Source: TMP-24 sp041397305 (GTDB lineage Bacteria > Pseudomonadota > Alphaproteobacteria > Rhodobacterales > Rhodobacteraceae). From it: a stretch of 64,000 nt of DNA. A program made the position numbers and the translations under genes. The stretch lies in NCBI GenBank assembly GCA_041397305.1, contig JAWKWX010000014.1, positions 12,638 to 76,637 of the forward strand, given 5' to 3'. The notes under the pieces are model-generated. The model saw only the letters and a program-made list of their open reading frames with translations. It had not been told where the DNA came from and searched no databases. Shown in pieces: positions 62,641 to 64,000 of this stretch. Positions within the stretch are counted from its first letter, which is position 1. Every line of letters begins with the position of its first letter.

Positions 62641-63924
62641 CTACTTCCCGATGCAGAAGCTGGCGAAGATCTCATCCAGAAGATCCTCGACATCGACCCT
62701 GCCGACCAACGAATCCAGCGCCCGGATCGCCCGCCGCAAATCTTCTGCTGCAAGCTCCGTCCGCCCGGACCCTGCCCTTACCTCATTTCGCGCCGATTCC
62801 AAAGCCTCGATCGCACGCAAGGCGGCCAGGCGGTGCCGTTCGCGGATCATAAGCCCTGCGCCCTGCGCCTTCACGCCAAGCCGCTCGGTCACCAGCGCGA
62901 TCAGCCGGTCTATCCCCTCGCCGGTCTTCCCCGACACGGCGAGGCCCTTGGCCACCGCGAGATCGGACTTTCCCTGAACCAGCAAGTCGCCCGGTTCCGG
63001 CGGCAAGAGCGGCACATCTTCCCCGTCGAGCAGGAATATCCGAAGGTCCGCCACCCGCGCCCGCGCCAGCGCCCGTTCGATCCCGATCACCTCGATCCGG
63101 TCGTCACTGTCGCGCAATCCCGCGGTATCGAGCAGGGTCACGGGCAGGCCGCCCAGGTCCATCCGCACCTCGATCACATCGCGCGTTGTCCCGGCAATCT
63201 CGGAGGTTATCGCCGCATCGCGCCCGGCCAAGGCATTGAGAAGCGTGGATTTTCCGGCGTTCGGCCGCCCCACGATGGCAACCTCATAGCCATCGCGAAT
63301 CCGCTCGGCGGCACCCACGCCCTCTGCCTCGCGCCGCAACTCTTCCAACACCCGCCCCGACAGGTCCAGGACCTCCGGCGCCACGTCCACCGGCACGTCC
63401 TCGTCGGCAAAATCGATGGTTGCTTCCAGAAGCGCCGCAGACCGGATCAGATCGCGTCGCCAGCCCTCCGCCCGGCGACCCACCGCCCCCGACAGGACGC
63501 GCAGGGCCTGGCGCCGCTGCGCCTCGGTCTCCGCCTCGATCAGATCAGCAAGCCCCTCGACCTGCGCCAGATCGAGGCGGCCGTTTTCCAGCGCACGGCG
63601 CGTGAACTCGCCGGGCTCTGCCGGCCGCAGCCCCGCCTGCGCGCCCAACGCCCGAAGAACCGCGCCGATCACCGCTGTCGCCCCATGAAGATGCAGCTCT
63701 GCCGACGCCTCGCCGGTAAAGCTTGCCCCGGCGTCGAAGATCAGCACCAGCGCCTCATCCAGCGCCTCGCCCTGCCAGCTCAGCCGCCGCAGCGCGGCGC
63801 GCCGTGCCTCGGGCAGCCGCCCGCACAGCCTCGCCACTGCGCCATGCGCGCCCGGCCCGGACAGCCGCACCACGGCAATGCCGGCCTTGCCGCGCGCCGA
63901 GGCGAGGGCGAAGATCGTATCCAT
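62641..63924 (-). CDS. mnmE: tRNA modification GTPase MnmE (TrmE)
   Basis: A 427-residue GTPase. The N-terminal folate-binding domain (TIFALASARGKAGIAVVRLSGP), a helical domain, the inserted G domain with GRPNAGKSTLLNAL and DTAGLRD, and the C-terminal FCIGK with the catalytic cysteine are all present. The start at 63924 (MDTIFALA) is the family N-terminus. mnmG follows after 3 bp. Confidence 0.97.
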   Translation of the reverse strand: MDTIFALASARGKAGIAVVRLSGPGAHGAVARLCGRLPEARRAALRRLSWQGEALDEALVLIFDAGASFTGEASAELHLHGATAVIGAVLRALGAQAGLRPAEPGEFTRRALENGRLDLAQVEGLADLIEAETEAQRRQALRVLSGAVGRRAEGWRRDLIRSAALLEATIDFADEDVPVDVAPEVLDLSGRVLEELRREAEGVGAAERIRDGYEVAIVGRPNAGKSTLLNALAGRDAAITSEIAGTTRDVIEVRMDLGGLPVTLLDTAGLRDSDDRIEVIGIERALARARVADLRIFLLDGEDVPLLPPEPGDLLVQGKSDLAVAKGLAVSGKTGEGIDRLIALVTERLGVKAQGAGLMIRERHRLAALRAIEALESARNEVRAGSGRTELAAEDLRRAIRALDSLVGRVDVEDLLDEIFASFCIGK

Positions 63925-63951
63925 AGGCAAACCCTTGTTCCGAAAGAACAA

Positions 63952-64000
63952 TCAGGCGTTCATCGAATCGAAGAACTCCGCGTTGGATTTGGTCTGCTTC
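63952..64000 (-). CDS. rho: transcription termination factor Rho (3' end only)
   Basis: The last 15 codons, KQTKSNAEFFDSMNA and a TGA stop, match the C-terminus of Rho. The rest lies outside the window. Upstream of mnmE on the same strand, as in related genomes. Confidence 0.85.
   Translation of the reverse strand, partial: KQTKSNAEFFDSMNA

Overview
The window is 64 kb of GC-rich, densely packed chromosomal DNA from an alphaproteobacterium of the Rhodobacteraceae/Paracoccaceae type. The assignment rests on the RegA-SenC/RegB-HvrA redox cluster, an FnrL-type box before ccoGHIS, a CtrA-type box, TrcR (DUF1013), a mic60-hemY pair after hemD, and the mnmE-mnmG-rsmG-parA-parB block that usually lies close to the origin. 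Two perfect parS sites in that block support an origin-proximal position for the right end.

Layout. 0-4.3 kb: the beta-hydroxyaspartate cycle genes bhcABCD, which turn glyoxylate plus glycine into oxaloacetate (bhcA lacks a few 5' codons). 4.4-8.5 kb: a GAPDH-family enzyme, a secreted RNase T2, trcR, an AraC regulator and a PEBP protein. 8.7-15.5 kb: recR, a Met tRNA, a sugar-nucleotide epimerase, an FAD oxidoreductase-SelD fusion, an RsmC-like methyltransferase, clpS and a HAD phosphatase. 15.7-22 kb: a D,D-carboxypeptidase with a SPOR domain, then ccoGHIS for copper loading and maturation of cbb3 oxidase. 22-30.5 kb: ASST-family protein, DUF2270, a LysR regulator, a small ORF, an HD protein, acyltransferase-3, ahcY and small conserved proteins. 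30.2-36.4 kb: tsaD-gpsA-yciI-EVE diverging from hemD-mic60-hemY. 36-41 kb: hvrA, regA, senC, regB and a kinase-less PAS protein resembling DivL. 41-47 kb: a membrane protein, argG, periplasmic msrA, ribokinase and malic enzyme. 47.3-48 kb: a lower-GC overlapping gene pair ending in a HEPN-like protein, the best candidate for an undescribed two-gene system. 48-55.1 kb: mutS, a LysR regulator, tmpA-tmpB (trimethylaminoethylphosphonate degradation), grpE and hrcA. 55.2-58.4 kb: rph-rdgB-ridA-hemW-ybaN. 58.4-64 kb: parB, parA, rsmG, mnmG, mnmE and the last codons of rho.

From about 49.63 kb to 55.11 kb every gene is interrupted by many small frame changes, yet total gene lengths, order and motifs are preserved, and the genes on both sides are clean. 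The most economical reading is a patch of poor sequence with missing bases rather than biological decay. Genes there are given as interrupted, with approximate ends.

The gene set suggests a metabolically flexible marine or soil bacterium that assimilates C2 compounds (bhc) and possibly phosphonate-bound glycine betaine (tmpAB). It apparently adapts respiration to oxygen through FnrL and RegBA. Housekeeping genes are mostly in tight operons with ATGA-type overlaps. No transposase, integrase, CRISPR array or rRNA was seen.
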